Positions 63,844 through 64,000 of a stretch of 64,000 bases of DNA are shown here, one piece after another. Source of the DNA: Caldilineaceae bacterium SB0661_bin_32 (GTDB lineage Bacteria; Chloroflexota; Anaerolineae; Caldilineales; Caldilineaceae); contig VXMH01000102.1 of NCBI GenBank assembly GCA_009841235.1, positions 28,339 to 92,338 on the forward strand. The letters run 5' to 3'. Under the pieces are notes generated by a model. It saw nothing but the letters and a program-made list of their open reading frames with translations, ran no database searches and was not told the origin of the DNA. Numbering within the stretch: the stretch's first letter is position 1; each line of letters opens with the position of its first letter. A program made the position numbers and the translations under genes.

Positions 63844-64000
63844 AAGCCTTGTGCCTGCCCTCTCACTCCTCACTCCATTCTCTCCTCGCCCTTACGCCTG
63901 CCCTCTCACTCCTCGCTCCTATCCCCTCTCTCCTCGCAGTTGTGCCTGCCCTCGCCCCGCCGCCCGCGCCGCCCTCTCCAATTCCCCCTCAACCTCCGGT
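63844..64000. repeat. Decayed copies of the palindromic repeat at the window edge
   Basis: Short pieces such as CCTTGTGCCTGCCCT at about 63847, ACGCCTGCCCTCTCACTCCTC at about 63893 and TTGTGCCTGCCCTCG at about 63940 recur in a C/T-rich tract. The last bases (CAACCTCCGGT) resemble the start of the full repeat (CAATCTACGGT), which suggests another copy continues beyond the window. Confidence 0.6.

Overview
The window is a GC-rich bacterial chromosome segment. It is dense in ABC importers, Gfo/Idh oxidoreductases, metal-dependent hydrolases, a phytanoyl-CoA-type dioxygenase, a Uma2 nuclease, an Rpn-like nuclease, a CRTAC1-like lipoprotein and a formylglycine sulfatase. Together with GatC/GatA, a TrmD carrying an extra insert, and NMT1-type ABC systems beside molybdenum hydroxylase genes, this fits a heterotrophic Chloroflexota (Caldilineae/Anaerolineae-like). 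The lineage call is inference from gene content only. No rRNA, tRNA, CRISPR array or phage genes were recognised.

Layout. 1-4519: three tandem paralogous 14-TM-type MFS exporters (minus); the first is cut by the window edge. 4563-9611: a sugar ABC importer operon (Tat lipoprotein binding protein, two permeases) ending in a CRTAC1-like lipoprotein. 10221-14508: PfkB kinase, UlaG-like metallo-hydrolase, Gfo/Idh dehydrogenase, APH-like phosphotransferase. 14851-15786: Rpn-like nuclease with 27-bp tandem repeats. 15894-18841: rhamnonate dehydratase-like enzyme, PhyH dioxygenase and amidohydrolase, a probable sugar-acid module. 18824-25112: ABC exporter, M23 peptidase, trmD, an RRM protein and a GNAT acetyltransferase.

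25248-46192 is the most interesting region: FdrA, DUF1116, cyclase-family hydrolase, a three-subunit molybdenum hydroxylase (medium, small, large) interrupted by an unknown polytopic membrane protein, a nucleotidyltransferase, a fused XamI-like restriction endonuclease/methyltransferase, an N-carbamoyl amidohydrolase, dihydropyrimidinase, and a two-permease NMT1/THI5-type ABC importer split by an inverted sulfatase gene. The enzymes suggest import, hydroxylation, ring opening and decarbamoylation of an N-heterocycle or cyclic ureide, with FdrA/DUF1116 handling the carbamoyl group. This pathway is inferred; the substrate is not known.

46295-54430: Uma2 nuclease, NmrA-like reductase, sugar isomerase/epimerase, Gfo/Idh, DegT aminotransferase, a lipoprotein and two GT2 glycosyltransferases (probable surface glycan functions). 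54468-64000: a tyrosine recombinase, D-aminoacylase, subtilisin-like lipoprotein, class I aminotransferase, gatA, gatC and an AAC(3)-family acetyltransferase. gatC has a strong upstream promoter and a leader with mutually exclusive hairpins that looks like a transcription attenuator. A palindromic intergenic repeat occurs twice in full (57259 and 62709) and in decayed form at the right edge.
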